Source: Mycolicibacterium sphagni (GTDB lineage: Bacteria; Actinomycetota; Actinomycetes; Mycobacteriales; Mycobacteriaceae). Taken from it: a stretch of 64,000 nt of DNA. The stretch lies in the NCBI RefSeq assembly GCF_013337765.1, contig NZ_VBSB01000014.1:62001-126000 (forward strand), in the 5' to 3' direction. Under the pieces are notes generated by a model that had not been told where the DNA came from, searched no databases, and saw only the letters and a program-made list of their open reading frames with translations. Both the position numbers and the translations under genes were made by a program. This document shows positions 8,774-17,138 of the stretch, piece by piece; positions within the stretch are counted from its first letter, which is position 1, and each line of letters starts with the position of its first letter.

Positions 8774-9181
8774 CTACGCAGCGCCGGGTGATGCGGTCGT
8801 AAAACCGACCGCACGGCAACCGTCCAACAGGCGGTGGTCATAGGTGACGAACGCCGTCATCTCCCCCTCGATCTGGGCAGCGGCCGCGAGGTGAATCGCG
8901 TCAAGAGAACGCAGCGTGGGCGGCCCGACCGTTTCAGCCAGAGCAATCACCTGCTCAGTGAGCGGAAGGACGTCGAGCCCGTCGAGTAGGTAACGCGCAC
9001 GGTCGGATTGGCCCGGTTCCCCGTATCGGGCAACGACTCTCATCAACTCGACGCGGCCTAGCGCGCTCGTCGCCGTGTACTCGCCCTGGTCGCTTTGCAT
9101 GGCGAGCCATACCCGCAGTTCGGGCGTCTCTGGCTCCGTGACGAGCAGCTTGGTCAGGGCCGAGGTATCCATGTAGATCAC
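8774..9181 (-). CDS. vapC: VapC-type PIN-domain ribonuclease toxin (module 1)
   Basis: 135 aa. PIN-domain acidic residues are visible: MDTSALTKLL near the N-terminus, a middle Glu (GRVELMRV), SLDAIHLAAA, and the C-terminal VTYDHRLLDGC. VapC toxins cut tRNA or rRNA and are held inactive by the cognate antitoxin. The GTG start overlaps the antitoxin stop (GTGA). The complex is probably autoregulated through the palindrome at 9466-9486. Confidence 0.88.
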   Translation of the reverse strand: MIYMDTSALTKLLVTEPETPELRVWLAMQSDQGEYTATSALGRVELMRVVARYGEPGQSDRARYLLDGLDVLPLTEQVIALAETVGPPTLRSLDAIHLAAAAQIEGEMTAFVTYDHRLLDGCRAVGFTTASPGAA

Positions 9182-9456
9182 TGCTCGTTGCGCATCTCAT
9201 TGAGAACATCGGACAGATTGCGCTGGCGGTCTCGCGCCGGTATAGCCGTGACATCGAGGAGGTTTCGCGGGTGGCGAGCCGGTATCAGGGCACCTGTCTC
9301 TATCAGAGCTTCACGAGAACGCGTGGCGGCTTGCACGGGGACGAGTCGGGCGACGAGCCGTCCGTTGTTGGTGACACCGAGTTCCTCGCCGGCTTCAACT
9401 CGGGCGAGGTATCGCGATGCGTGCTGTCGTAGTTCGCGGACGCCGATCACTTCCAT
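9178..9456 (-). CDS. vapB: Phd/YefM-type antitoxin of VapBC module 1
   Basis: 92 aa from ATG 9456 (a TTG at 9465 is possible). The N-terminal MEVIGVRELRQHASRYLARV with EELGVTNNGRLVARLVP is the DNA-binding beta-strand/helix unit of Phd/YefM antitoxins. The C-terminal half is the toxin-binding tail. It overlaps the toxin gene by 4 bp. A perfect 9-bp-arm palindrome sits ten bases upstream of the start. Confidence 0.85.
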   Translation of the reverse strand: MEVIGVRELRQHASRYLARVEAGEELGVTNNGRLVARLVPVQAATRSREALIETGALIPARHPRNLLDVTAIPARDRQRNLSDVLNEMRNEQ

Positions 9457-9465
9457 ACCCGTCAA

Positions 9466-9486
9466 TGTAGCACACAGTGTGCTACA
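9466..9486. promoter_or_regulatory. Palindromic operator of VapBC module 1
   Basis: TGTAGCACA, three bases, TGTGCTACA: a perfect inverted repeat just upstream of the antitoxin start. This is the expected place for autoregulation by the VapBC complex. Confidence 0.7.
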
Positions 9487-9492
9487 CGGTTG

Positions 9493-9636
9493 TCAACGTC
9501 GCCCAAGGCGACGGTTCAGTTCGGCTGAACGCTCCGCCACAGCGGCCGCCGCCTCCGTAACGCGCCGCCGATGTTCCGCCTCCGCGCTGCGAGACGTTGC
9601 CTCACCGGCGGACGCGCTGTCGTCTTCTTTTGCCAT
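9493..9636 (-). CDS. Possible small charged protein
   Basis: 47 codons from ATG 9636 (or 9639/9645). The product is highly charged and Ala/Arg/Glu-rich (ATSRSAEAEHRRRVTEAAAA) and would be one amphipathic helix. It lies immediately upstream of the VapBC operator on the same strand and could be an upstream leader gene. There is no SD and no homologue I recognise. Confidence 0.35.
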   Translation of the reverse strand: MAKEDDSASAGEATSRSAEAEHRRRVTEAAAAVAERSAELNRRLGRR

Positions 9637-9719
9637 CATCAACATCCTGACCTGAAATGACGTGCGCCGTCCGTGATTCCCGAACAGCGTTCACAGCCAC
9701 CGTAATCACCACTTCCTCT

Positions 9720-9742
9720 ATACACCCATTCCGGTGTATCGT
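9720..9742 (+). promoter_or_regulatory. Operator overlapping a -10 box, upstream of the DUF6166-like gene
   Basis: ATACACC, six bases, GGTGTAT is a perfect inverted repeat (9720-9739). Its right arm runs into TATCGT (9737-9742), which fits a -10 hexamer. The same arms, spacing and overlap with a -10-like box recur at 59969-59991. Confidence 0.65.
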
Positions 9743-9800
9743 TGGATTGGCGATTCAACCGCGACCACCCGCATGAAGACCCGCACCGTGGGGAGCCCAC

Positions 9801-10289
9801 ATGACCAACACCACTGCCGCCGACACAGATCAGATCCTCTACCGCGGCCACACCGACGGCAGCACCGTCACCATCGAACGCCCCGGCGCCCACGGCGCCG
9901 TCCGGCTACCGCACTACGTCAAGCACTCTCCGACCGGCTTCTCCTGGGGCTACGCCGGATCTGGCCCAGCCGATCTGGCCCGCTCACTGCTGATTGACGC
10001 CCTCGGTGACTCGGCACGGTGCAACGTCTGCCACGGCACCAACCAGGTTGTCTACGACACCGCCACCGACACCGACATCCCCCTCGACCTCACCACGCGC
10101 GAACTCATCGACGCCGAGCCCGACCGCTACTCCCAACCCATGGACTGCCTCGCGTGCGAAAACGGTTGCACCGTAAGACCTCCGCTGTACCAAGAGTTCA
10201 AATTCGATGTGGTCTCAACGCTGCACGGCAGCTGGACGCTCACCCGCGCCGACATCGTGGCCTGGGTCGACCAGCACCAACAGCCATGA
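9801..10289 (+). CDS. DUF6166-like protein with an inserted Cys cluster
   Basis: 162 aa. Its two ends fit the DUF6166 pattern known from actinobacterial plasmids: ILYRGHTDGS, then SPTGFSWGYAGSGPADLARSLL, and later LYQEFKFDVVSTL with a terminal helix. Between them lies an insert with CNVCHG and CLACENGC, able to bind zinc in DnaJ-like fashion (inference). No function is known for the family. Transcription probably starts from the operator/promoter at 9720-9742. Confidence 0.65.
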   Translation: MTNTTAADTDQILYRGHTDGSTVTIERPGAHGAVRLPHYVKHSPTGFSWGYAGSGPADLARSLLIDALGDSARCNVCHGTNQVVYDTATDTDIPLDLTTRELIDAEPDRYSQPMDCLACENGCTVRPPLYQEFKFDVVSTLHGSWTLTRADIVAWVDQHQQP

Positions 10290-10415
10290 CTGCCGACGTC
10301 ATCGACAATCACTCACCGGGGCAACGCTACGTCGATGCTCCGCACCTATGCGAGGCGCTGCTTGATCGGCGCGCGCCGTCGCCTTCTTCTGCCGCCACGA
10401 ACCTCCTTGCACGCC

Positions 10416-10449
10416 GTGACCGGATCCCCGTCGCGGCGGGCATATACCT
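10416..10449 (+). promoter_or_regulatory. Conserved promoter-like box, copy 1
   Basis: GTGACCG, then 17 bases, then GGCATATACC and T, 34 bp in all. The same layout and length occur at 52689 and 58961. Here the AT-rich part ends seven bases before the ATG of the hydrolase gene, so if it is a -10 region the mRNA would be leaderless. Confidence 0.6.
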
Positions 10450-10455
10450 CCGAGC

Positions 10456-11442
10456 ATGAAGACGTCGGTCGTGAGCGCCGAGCTCGCCCAGACAGTCCCT
10501 GCCCGTGGTGACCCTCTGGACTGTCCCGACCCGATCCGTCCACGTGTCATAACTCGTGACGGTGTGCAATTGGCTGTCCGAGACCACGGTCCTCGATCCG
10601 CCGGCCACACCGTTGTCTTCCTGCACGGCTTCTGCCTGACCCACGCATCGTGGGCCCGCCACATCCAATACCTGGTACGCCGCTACGGCGACGGCATCCG
10701 CGTCATCGCCTACGACCACCGCGGCCACGGCGACTCCGCCGGCGCCCCGATGAACACGTACCGCATCGACCAACTCGCCACCGACCTCGCCGACGTCCTC
10801 CTCGCACTCAACGTCACCGGCCCGGTCACCCTTGTCGGCCACTCGATGGGCGGGATGACAGCCCTGGCGTACCTCGGCCGGCCCCTCGTCGACCAGCCGG
10901 TCGAGCCTGACGGTCTGGTCTTGGTGGCCACCGCCGCCGGGAAACTCGCGCAACGGGGCCTGGGGCGACTGCTGGCCACCGCCCACGCCACGACCGCCCT
11001 GTTCCGGCTCGTCGACCACGCACCTCACCAGGCATTCAAAGCGCTCGCCGGGCCCGTGCTCGCGGCGCTCAACCGACAGGGCGACGTCGGGAACGCCCAG
11101 CGCGCAACACTTGTCGCGCTCGCGGCCGCAGCGCTGGCCACCACACCCGTGTCCACTGCTGTCGGGTTCCTGCCCGCGCTGTACCGCTACGACCAGTACC
11201 AAACGCTCGGCTCCATTCGGGCGCACACAGTCATCGTCAGTGGAGGCGCCGACGTCCTGACACCGCCGGCGCACTCCCTCGATCTCGCCGCCGCAATCCC
11301 CGGCGCGACCCATGTGCACATTCCTCACGCCGGACACATGCTCACCCACGAAGCCTCCCCCATCATCAACGAGGCCATCGGCCGGACATTGACGATTCCC
11401 TACGGCATGGGCCGGTTTGCGGCAGCCGGAAACGGCAGCTGA
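10456..11442 (+). CDS. Alpha/beta-hydrolase, coupled to tnpB
   Basis: 328 aa. An alpha/beta-hydrolase fold is clear: oxyanion region VVFLHGFCLTHASW, strand-turn AYDHRGHGDS, nucleophile elbow GHSMGG, late Asp in GGADVLTPP and the catalytic His in PHAGHMLTHE. Likely an esterase or peroxidase-like hydrolase of small lipophilic substrates. No signal peptide is apparent. Its TGA overlaps the ATG of tnpB, so it behaves as a cargo gene translated together with the transposon nuclease. Confidence 0.85.
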   Translation: MKTSVVSAELAQTVPARGDPLDCPDPIRPRVITRDGVQLAVRDHGPRSAGHTVVFLHGFCLTHASWARHIQYLVRRYGDGIRVIAYDHRGHGDSAGAPMNTYRIDQLATDLADVLLALNVTGPVTLVGHSMGGMTALAYLGRPLVDQPVEPDGLVLVATAAGKLAQRGLGRLLATAHATTALFRLVDHAPHQAFKALAGPVLAALNRQGDVGNAQRATLVALAAAALATTPVSTAVGFLPALYRYDQYQTLGSIRAHTVIVSGGADVLTPPAHSLDLAAAIPGATHVHIPHAGHMLTHEASPIINEAIGRTLTIPYGMGRFAAAGNGS

Positions 11443-12992
11443 TGGAAACGTCGGACCCCACCGCGTCAGTGAACGTGTCGGACACCGCTACTAAATTCCC
11501 GACTGTGACCGCTGAGCCGTCAACAGAGTTGCGCGCCTACCGGTACGCGCTCGACCTGACGGCCACCCAGGAACAAGCCGTCCGCCAACACGCCGGCGCC
11601 GCCCGCTGGGCCTACAACCACGCCCTGGCCGCCAAATACTCCGCACTCGAAAACCGCCGCGCGACCACCGCCGAGCTCGTCGCCGTCGGCATGGACCCGA
11701 AATCCGCCGCCGCGCAGGCCCCAAAGATCCCCACCAAGCCGACCATCCAGAAAACCCTCAACGAGGCAAAGGGCGACGACCGGACCGGCCACGACGGAAT
11801 CTGCCCCTGGTGGCACCAGGTATCCACCTACACATTCCAATCCGCATTCGCCGACGCCGACAATGCCTGGAAGAACTGGATGTCCTCGATCACCGGTCAG
11901 CGTGCCGGCCGACGAGTCGGCCGCCCACGCTTCAAATCCAAACGCCGCTCACGTGACTCGTTCCGCATCCACCACGACGTCACCAACCCCACCATCCGCC
12001 CCGACGCCGGCTACCGCCGCATCACCGTTCCCCGGCTCGGATCACTACGCGTCCACGACTCCACCAAACGACTCCGCCGAGCTCTCGAACGCGGCGCCGT
12101 CATCCAGTCTGTCACCATCTCCCGCGGCGGGCACCGCTGGTACGCCAGCATCCTCACCAAAGCCACCACCACACCCGCTGCTACCACCCGACGACAGCAG
12201 CGCGCCGGCGCAGTCGGCGTCGACGTCGGCGTCCACCACCTCGCCGCCCTTTCCACTGGCGAGATCATCGACAACCCCCGCCACCTCAAGACGGCACGAC
12301 GAAAACTCACCAAAGCCCAACGCGCACTGGCCCGTACCGAGAAGGGCTCGAACCGACGCCGCCGCGCCGTGGGACACGTAGGCCGACGCCATCACGAGGT
12401 CGCCGAGCGCCGCGCCACCACGCTTCATCATCTCACCAAGCACCTCTCCACCCGGTGGGCCGTCGTCGCGATCGAGGACCTCAACGTCGCCGGCATGACT
12501 CACTCGGCGCGCGGCACGCTCGAGCAGCCGGGCACCAATGTGCGCGCCAAGGCCGGGCTCAACCGCGCGCTCCTCGACGTCGCGCCCGGGGAGCTTCGCC
12601 GGCACCTTATATACAAGACTCGCTGGTACGGATCCACCCTCGCCTTGTGCAATAGGTGGTTTCCGTCCAGTCAGACATGCTCGGCCTGTGGAGTGAGAGC
12701 CAAACCCACACTCGCCGATCGTGTATTCCGTTGTGCAGCATGCGGTCTCATCCTCGATAGAGACACCAATGCTGCGATCAACATCGCCGCCCACGCGGCC
12801 GTCGCCCCCGGCACGGAGGAGACGCAAAACGCCCGCCGAGCCGCCACAGACACCCCACCCCAGGTGAGGACACAGTCCATGGTGGCGCTGAAGCGGGAAG
12901 GCCACACCGTACGCGGTGTGGTCACCCCAGCCGGGCAACCGGCTGGCCATCCGAAAACTACTGCACCAGCGGACTATCCGCTGGTCAGTTAG
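11442..12992 (+). CDS. tnpB: TnpB-type RNA-guided nuclease of the IS200/IS605 group
   Basis: 516 aa. The N-terminal HTH_OrfB-like segment (LTATQEQAVRQHAGAARWAYN) is followed by the RuvC-like core with Asp261 (GVDVGVHHLA), Glu345 (VAIEDLNVAGM) and the DRDTNAAINIA motif (Asp439/441). A zinc ribbon CSACG/CAACG lies between the last two. All three catalytic acids are retained. TnpB proteins are nicking/cleaving nucleases guided by an RNA from the element's right end. No tnpA is next to it, so mobility would need a tnpA elsewhere. The last ~60 residues overlap the right-end hairpin. Confidence 0.92.
   Translation: METSDPTASVNVSDTATKFPTVTAEPSTELRAYRYALDLTATQEQAVRQHAGAARWAYNHALAAKYSALENRRATTAELVAVGMDPKSAAAQAPKIPTKPTIQKTLNEAKGDDRTGHDGICPWWHQVSTYTFQSAFADADNAWKNWMSSITGQRAGRRVGRPRFKSKRRSRDSFRIHHDVTNPTIRPDAGYRRITVPRLGSLRVHDSTKRLRRALERGAVIQSVTISRGGHRWYASILTKATTTPAATTRRQQRAGAVGVDVGVHHLAALSTGEIIDNPRHLKTARRKLTKAQRALARTEKGSNRRRRAVGHVGRRHHEVAERRATTLHHLTKHLSTRWAVVAIEDLNVAGMTHSARGTLEQPGTNVRAKAGLNRALLDVAPGELRRHLIYKTRWYGSTLALCNRWFPSSQTCSACGVRAKPTLADRVFRCAACGLILDRDTNAAINIAAHAAVAPGTEETQNARRAATDTPPQVRTQSMVALKREGHTVRGVVTPAGQPAGHPKTTAPADYPLVS
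12965..12985 (+). ncRNA. Right-end hairpin inside the tnpB 3-prime end, candidate omegaRNA part
   Basis: ACCAGCGGA, CTA, TCCGCTGGT forms a perfect 9-bp stem with a 3-nt loop across the last codons of tnpB. IS200/IS605 elements carry such hairpins at the right end, and the guide RNA (omegaRNA) is made from this zone. Boundaries of any RNA are unknown. Confidence 0.5.
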
Positions 12993-13150
12993 TGTCCGCT
13001 CCGCGCGAACACGGATGTGCCCTGGCCAATCCTGGTGCTCTCAGAAGTGCCCGCGTCCGCTCCGCGCGGACACGATGTGCCCTCCACGAGTTGGTAGTTC
13101 TCTCCTGCCCGGGGGGACTCGCCTGTCCGCTCCGAGCGGAAACGGGTGGG
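12992..13150. repeat. Three hairpin-forming direct repeats downstream of tnpB
   Basis: The core GTCCGCTCCGMGCG recurs at 12994, 13055 and 13125 (spacing 61 and 70 bp). Copies 1 and 2 share about 31 bp including the trailing ATGTGCCCT. Each copy is a hairpin: GTCCGC with GCGGAC in copy 2, TCCGCT with AGCGGA in copy 3. Intervening sequences are 30-40 bp and unrelated. It resembles a tiny degenerate repeat-spacer array or repeated guide scaffolds. Confidence 0.6.
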
Positions 13151-13202
13151 CCCCGGTTGGCGGTGTCCGTGTGTGTGCCGGGGAACGTGAAGGTGGTTCG
13201 GG

Positions 13203-13592
13203 TTACGCGATACGCGCTACGACACCCGGCAGTTCATCGAATTTTGCTCGGCCGTCGGTGGTCAGGATGACACGATCTGTGGCGCGCGCTGTAGCGGCGA
13301 TGATGAGGTCGTGGGCGCCGCGCGCTGCGCCGGCGCGAGCAGTGTGCGCCAAGAGCTCAGCGTGGTGTTCAGCGACACTGCGGTCGTATTCACTGACGGG
13401 CACGACGGCCAAGACATCGTCGAGGAAAGCCTTCTGCGCGGCCTGTCGACCCGCATCGGAACCTAGGTGCACGCCGGCAAGGAACTCGGCGACTGCGATG
13501 GCCGGAATCGCGATGTCCGCGTCGTCGGGCAGGCTCACTCGGCCGCGGACCGCCGCGACAAGGACGCCGGTGTCCAGGATTATTCGCTCCAC
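13203..13592 (-). CDS. vapC: VapC-type PIN-domain toxin (module 2)
   Basis: 129 aa. PIN-domain acids are visible in ILDTGVLVAAV, AVAEFLAGV, AHDLIIAATA and LTTDGRAKFDEL. The gene starts with GTG and overlaps the antitoxin by 13 bp, so translation is coupled. It differs in sequence from module 1, so the two modules probably do not cross-neutralise. Confidence 0.88.
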   Translation of the reverse strand: MERIILDTGVLVAAVRGRVSLPDDADIAIPAIAVAEFLAGVHLGSDAGRQAAQKAFLDDVLAVVPVSEYDRSVAEHHAELLAHTARAGAARGAHDLIIAATARATDRVILTTDGRAKFDELPGVVARIA

Positions 13593-13846
13593 GGGTCCGC
13601 GTCTTTGTCTGTCGACGCCGCAGCCCGGGCTCCGGCGATGCTTTCAGTGAAGACGTCATCGAGCGCCTCTGAGCCGTGCCACTTGGCGATCACCTTATTC
13701 AAGGCCGTCCCGTTAGCCGCGGGGGCTGGGGTGATCGCCGCGATACGACGACCACCACGTGTGACCACCACTGTTTCACCCTGTTCAACCGAGTCGAGCA
13801 GAGCCGAGAAATTGCGGGATGCCTCGGACGCAGTCACCTCACGCAT
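13580..13846 (-). CDS. vapB: Phd/YefM-type antitoxin of VapBC module 2
   Basis: 88 aa. The N-terminal EVTASEASRNFSALLDSVEQ with TVVVTRGGRRIAAITP is a Phd/YefM DNA-binding unit; the remaining residues form the toxin-binding tail. TAGTGT lies about seven bases before the ATG, which would place the transcription start on or near the start codon (leaderless). Interlocked palindromes lie just upstream. Confidence 0.87.
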   Translation of the reverse strand: MREVTASEASRNFSALLDSVEQGETVVVTRGGRRIAAITPAPAANGTALNKVIAKWHGSEALDDVFTESIAGARAAASTDKDADPWSE

Positions 13847-13857
13847 AATCTCACACT

Positions 13858-13878
13858 ATCAGATTCTGATAATCAGAT
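13858..13878. promoter_or_regulatory. Interlocked palindromes, likely VapBC module 2 operator
   Basis: ATCAGA, T, TCTGAT, A, ATCAGA, T: two overlapping palindromes sharing the middle arm. They sit where the promoter of the minus-strand antitoxin gene should be. Confidence 0.65.
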
Positions 13879-13991
13879 CTCAATAGTGGTAAGATGGGTC
13901 GTAGGCGTAAACGACCGCCAGGCAAATTGGCCTGGTAGCGACTAGATGTAGCTGCGATAATGCAGAGGAAGCGGGGACTAGAGGGGTGACT

Positions 13992-14639
13992 ATGACTGAC
14001 CAGATGTGGGCTCGCGGTGCGACCGCGCCCGTCACGCTGCCTCCGGCCCCCGCGCCGCCAGCACCCCCGACCTATTTCCCGCCCACCGCAGAGGGTGGCC
14101 GGCCTGGTCGTGGGCCGCGTCGCCGGTTCCCGCGCTGGATCGCCGGAATCGTAGTCCTGATTGCCGTTGCCGCAGCCGGCATCGGCGGCTGGGCACTTCG
14201 GGGCGCTACGGATACCGATCCAGTCCCTCCGGCGGCTCCCGCCGCGGCACCTTCTGTTCCGTCCTCAGGGAGTGGCCTGTCGCCAGAACAGGCGAAGGCG
14301 CAGACTTGTGGGGCCTACAAGACACTGGGCACGCAGTGGTCTAGCGCATACCAGAAGTGGCTGACGGCGCTACCGCAGCCGTGGTCGTGGAATGACCCGG
14401 TCGTGAAGACCGCGACCGCCGAATTCGATGCAACGGCCACGTCCGTGGCCTCGCAGCTGGCGCAGCTGACTGCTCCGAACGCGCCAATGGATGTCACAAA
14501 TGCGGTGCGCGACGTGCGGCTGCAGATCGTTGATTTAGCCGCAAGCCACGGGCAGACAGGCACCGGCGCTGAGACTGACGCAAAGCTAGACGCAGTCGAC
14601 GCCGCCATGGCCACTGCCAACAAGGCTTGCGGCCTGTAA
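13992..14639 (+). CDS. Single-pass membrane protein with secreted domain
   Basis: 215 aa. The Pro-rich cytoplasmic N-terminus is followed by a basic stretch (RRRFPRW) and one transmembrane helix (IAGIVVLIAVAAAGIGGWAL, about residues 51-71), then an extracytoplasmic domain with two Cys at positions that could form a disulphide. AGAGGGG precedes ATG 13992; GTG 13986 is an alternative. It lies 6 bp before the 816-aa gene and is surely cotranscribed. Mycobacterial ESX loci often contain similar small anchored proteins, but I cannot name a family. Confidence 0.75.
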   Translation: MTDQMWARGATAPVTLPPAPAPPAPPTYFPPTAEGGRPGRGPRRRFPRWIAGIVVLIAVAAAGIGGWALRGATDTDPVPPAAPAAAPSVPSSGSGLSPEQAKAQTCGAYKTLGTQWSSAYQKWLTALPQPWSWNDPVVKTATAEFDATATSVASQLAQLTAPNAPMDVTNAVRDVRLQIVDLAASHGQTGTGAETDAKLDAVDAAMATANKACGL

Positions 14640-14645
14640 TTCCCT

Positions 14646-17096
14646 ATGGACGTCGGGTCTGGTAAGCCGACAGGCAAGTACGCCGAGCGGATGGTGGCTG
14701 GCGCGTGGCCAGAATCTTCTCCCGCAGATCTATATGCGCAGCAACAGCATTGGCGTGAGATGCGGGACGCGGCGCGCGACCAGTTCCATGAGCTGCGGGA
14801 TAACGCAGCGCAGCTGCGCCAGGTGCTTGACGGCGACGGGTTCGACGGGTTGCATCGCGATCGGGAGCTCGTCGCGCGGAATTTTGATTTTCTCGGGGAG
14901 ACGCGTGACGACGCTTCTCGGATTTGGGAGCATGCGGGTGACTCGGCTGGTGTGCTGCGCAAATCTATGGCCTCGACGGTGCGGATCGTCGAGCAGGAGA
15001 TCACCGACATCGAGATGAATCCTCTGCTCGAGGATTCCGATAAGCAGGCTCTGATCGAGGCGCTGGTCGAGACCACGAATGCGCAACTCATCGCGCAGAG
15101 CGCGGAGGCCGGCGCAGCGTTAGCCGCTCAGGTTGCATCGCACGCAGCCTATATGGGCTCACTACCTTGGCATACCTCGACCGCCAACTCCGCCCCCTCC
15201 AATGGTGTCCAGATGCTTGACGCCGGATGGAAGCAATCTCCCGCGCTAACAGGCAACGGCGCCAGTCCCGGGCAGGGACCAGGGACCGGTGGAGAGCGGC
15301 CAGGTCAACAGCAGACCCCGGGTCAATCAACCGATGGCGCGCCGGGGACGAATCAAAAACCGGGCGACACCCAAAAGCCTGGAACAGACACTGGCGGCAC
15401 CAAACCCGCTGTCGGCGAGCCAAAGCCCGGAGCATCACAAGTGCCTGGGACCTCCACCTCGACGCTCCCAGGGACGGGAACCGGTGCGTCGCCTGGCGCG
15501 ACGCAGACTCCAAGTCCTCCTCTTGCCCTTCCATCGCTTGGCAGTCCTGGAGGCTCGGGGGGTGGGCTTGGCGGGCCACCTGGCGGCGGTTTGAGTGGAC
15601 TGGGTAGCGGCGGATTGTCGCCCGGCGGGTTAGCTTCTTCGCCTCAAGGCCTTCTGTCGGCGTCTAATCCGTTGAGTGGTGCAATCCCACCGGCAGCTGC
15701 GAATCCGTTGGCGACGGCGGCGAATCCGTTGTCGTCGGCGTCTGGTCTTGGTGCTGGTGGTGGTGCTCCGAAGGCGCCTGTGCCGTTGGTGCAGGCTCCG
15801 CCGGCTCAGGCTGTGCCGGCGGCCGCGGCTCCGCCGGCGGCGGCGCCGGCGGGTGGATCGGTGCAGCCGGCGGGGATGTCGTCCGCGCTGCCTCCGCCTG
15901 TTGCGCAGTCGGGTGCTGCTCCTCCGGCGTCGGGGACGTTAGGGCCGGCGCCGGCGTTGGCTGGGCCGCCGCCACCTCCGGCGGGGGCTATGGCGCCTGT
16001 GGGGCCGTCGGCGCCGGCTGTTCCGCCTCCAGGTGTTGGTGCTCCGCCGGGGCCGTTTCACTCGCCGTTGCCGCCGGTGGGGACACCGATCGTCCGGGGT
16101 GGGTTGGTGGAGCGGGCTGAGGATCCGGACATCATCCGTGCCCGCCAGCTGATCTGGGAGTTGATGTGGGCGGGGCGGCGGTATCCGTCGTTGGATTGGG
16201 CGATCGGGCTTCACCGTGCCAGTGGCGACACCGGCCCGACGAGGTTCTTCATCACGTCGTCTGAGGGTGAGGGCTATATCCCGCAGCATGCGCATTTGCC
16301 GGTGGATCCGGTGCTGATTCCGATCTTTCAGGACGCGGAGTTCGCTCGGCCGGGTTGGCGGCAGCAGTGGCAGGGCTGGGTGGATCCGGCTCGGATCGTG
16401 CACGAGCATCACCGGCTGCGGCAGGAGGCGGTCGGGCGGTCGGTGTTGCATGCGATCGTGTCGTCGCGGGAGATCAGCGGCCTGTCTCACATGCTTCCGG
16501 CTGGGGTTGTGTTGGAGGTCGTGGACCCGGAGAAGAATCCGTTCGTGGATCCGTTGAAGGCGACGGAGATCCCGGCGATCGCGACCGGGCGGGCGCATCG
16601 GCTGGCGATCGCGTCACCGGATTTGTTCGCGTTGGTGCAGAAGGTCCCCGAGAGTGAGCGCTGGTCGGCCGGTGTGGATTTGGCGGCTGATGCGGCGGCC
16701 GCCACCGATGAGCGCCACGTCCGTCAGGGCCTGGTAGTGCGGGACATGCCTGGTCTGCAGTCGATGGATTCGGGTGCGGCAGTGTTGCATTCGGTGATCG
16801 ACCAACTTCGTGTGCCGGGCGGGGCCGTGGATGCGGGTGGTTGGGCGCAGCTGCAGACGGCGTATTGGACGCAAGTGATGGGGGCTCAGGGTCGCCGGCA
16901 CACACCCCAGGACCTGACCGATGACACCGGCTACATCGACGCGTATCGGCGGGCCCGGGCGTATGAGGGGGCGTGGCTGCTGAACGCTCCGGCTGGCCCG
17001 CTGTCCGCGGATTGGTTGGCCGACGTCGCGTACACGCACTTGTGTGCGACCGACAATCCGAACCGCTGCGGTGACCTTTTGGTGGCCCGCGTCTGA
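14646..17096 (+). CDS. Modular ESX-associated protein, C-terminal domain Rv3899c/DUF5631-like
   Basis: 816 aa. Residues 1-180 are helical (an EMRDAARDQFHELRDNAAQLR coil and further helices), similar in style to EspA/WXG100-like substrates. Residues 180-480 are a Gly/Pro/Ala-rich linker. Residues 480-816 are a compact domain (RARQLIWELMWAGRRYPSLDW, then TRFFITSSEGEGYIP), which I match by memory to the mycobacterial Rv3899c family, whose gene lies beside ESX-2 in M. tuberculosis. It is probably secreted or associated with the ESX apparatus. The domain name is from recall; a profile search would settle it. Confidence 0.7.
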   Translation: MDVGSGKPTGKYAERMVAGAWPESSPADLYAQQQHWREMRDAARDQFHELRDNAAQLRQVLDGDGFDGLHRDRELVARNFDFLGETRDDASRIWEHAGDSAGVLRKSMASTVRIVEQEITDIEMNPLLEDSDKQALIEALVETTNAQLIAQSAEAGAALAAQVASHAAYMGSLPWHTSTANSAPSNGVQMLDAGWKQSPALTGNGASPGQGPGTGGERPGQQQTPGQSTDGAPGTNQKPGDTQKPGTDTGGTKPAVGEPKPGASQVPGTSTSTLPGTGTGASPGATQTPSPPLALPSLGSPGGSGGGLGGPPGGGLSGLGSGGLSPGGLASSPQGLLSASNPLSGAIPPAAANPLATAANPLSSASGLGAGGGAPKAPVPLVQAPPAQAVPAAAAPPAAAPAGGSVQPAGMSSALPPPVAQSGAAPPASGTLGPAPALAGPPPPPAGAMAPVGPSAPAVPPPGVGAPPGPFHSPLPPVGTPIVRGGLVERAEDPDIIRARQLIWELMWAGRRYPSLDWAIGLHRASGDTGPTRFFITSSEGEGYIPQHAHLPVDPVLIPIFQDAEFARPGWRQQWQGWVDPARIVHEHHRLRQEAVGRSVLHAIVSSREISGLSHMLPAGVVLEVVDPEKNPFVDPLKATEIPAIATGRAHRLAIASPDLFALVQKVPESERWSAGVDLAADAAAATDERHVRQGLVVRDMPGLQSMDSGAAVLHSVIDQLRVPGGAVDAGGWAQLQTAYWTQVMGAQGRRHTPQDLTDDTGYIDAYRRARAYEGAWLLNAPAGPLSADWLADVAYTHLCATDNPNRCGDLLVARV

Positions 17097-17138
17097 GGCG
17101 TGTCGGCGCGCGCTGCCGGTGCTTTTACCTGGACGCTG

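Noticed and set aside
9095..9655. A 186-codon plus-strand ORF opposite VapBC module 1
   Set aside because: It is antisense to two confidently recognised genes and their operator; Arg/Ser-rich shadow.
12992..13150. True CRISPR array
   Set aside because: Only three degenerate repeats, no cas1/cas2 or effector other than TnpB, and uneven intervals. Kept as an unusual repeat cluster instead.
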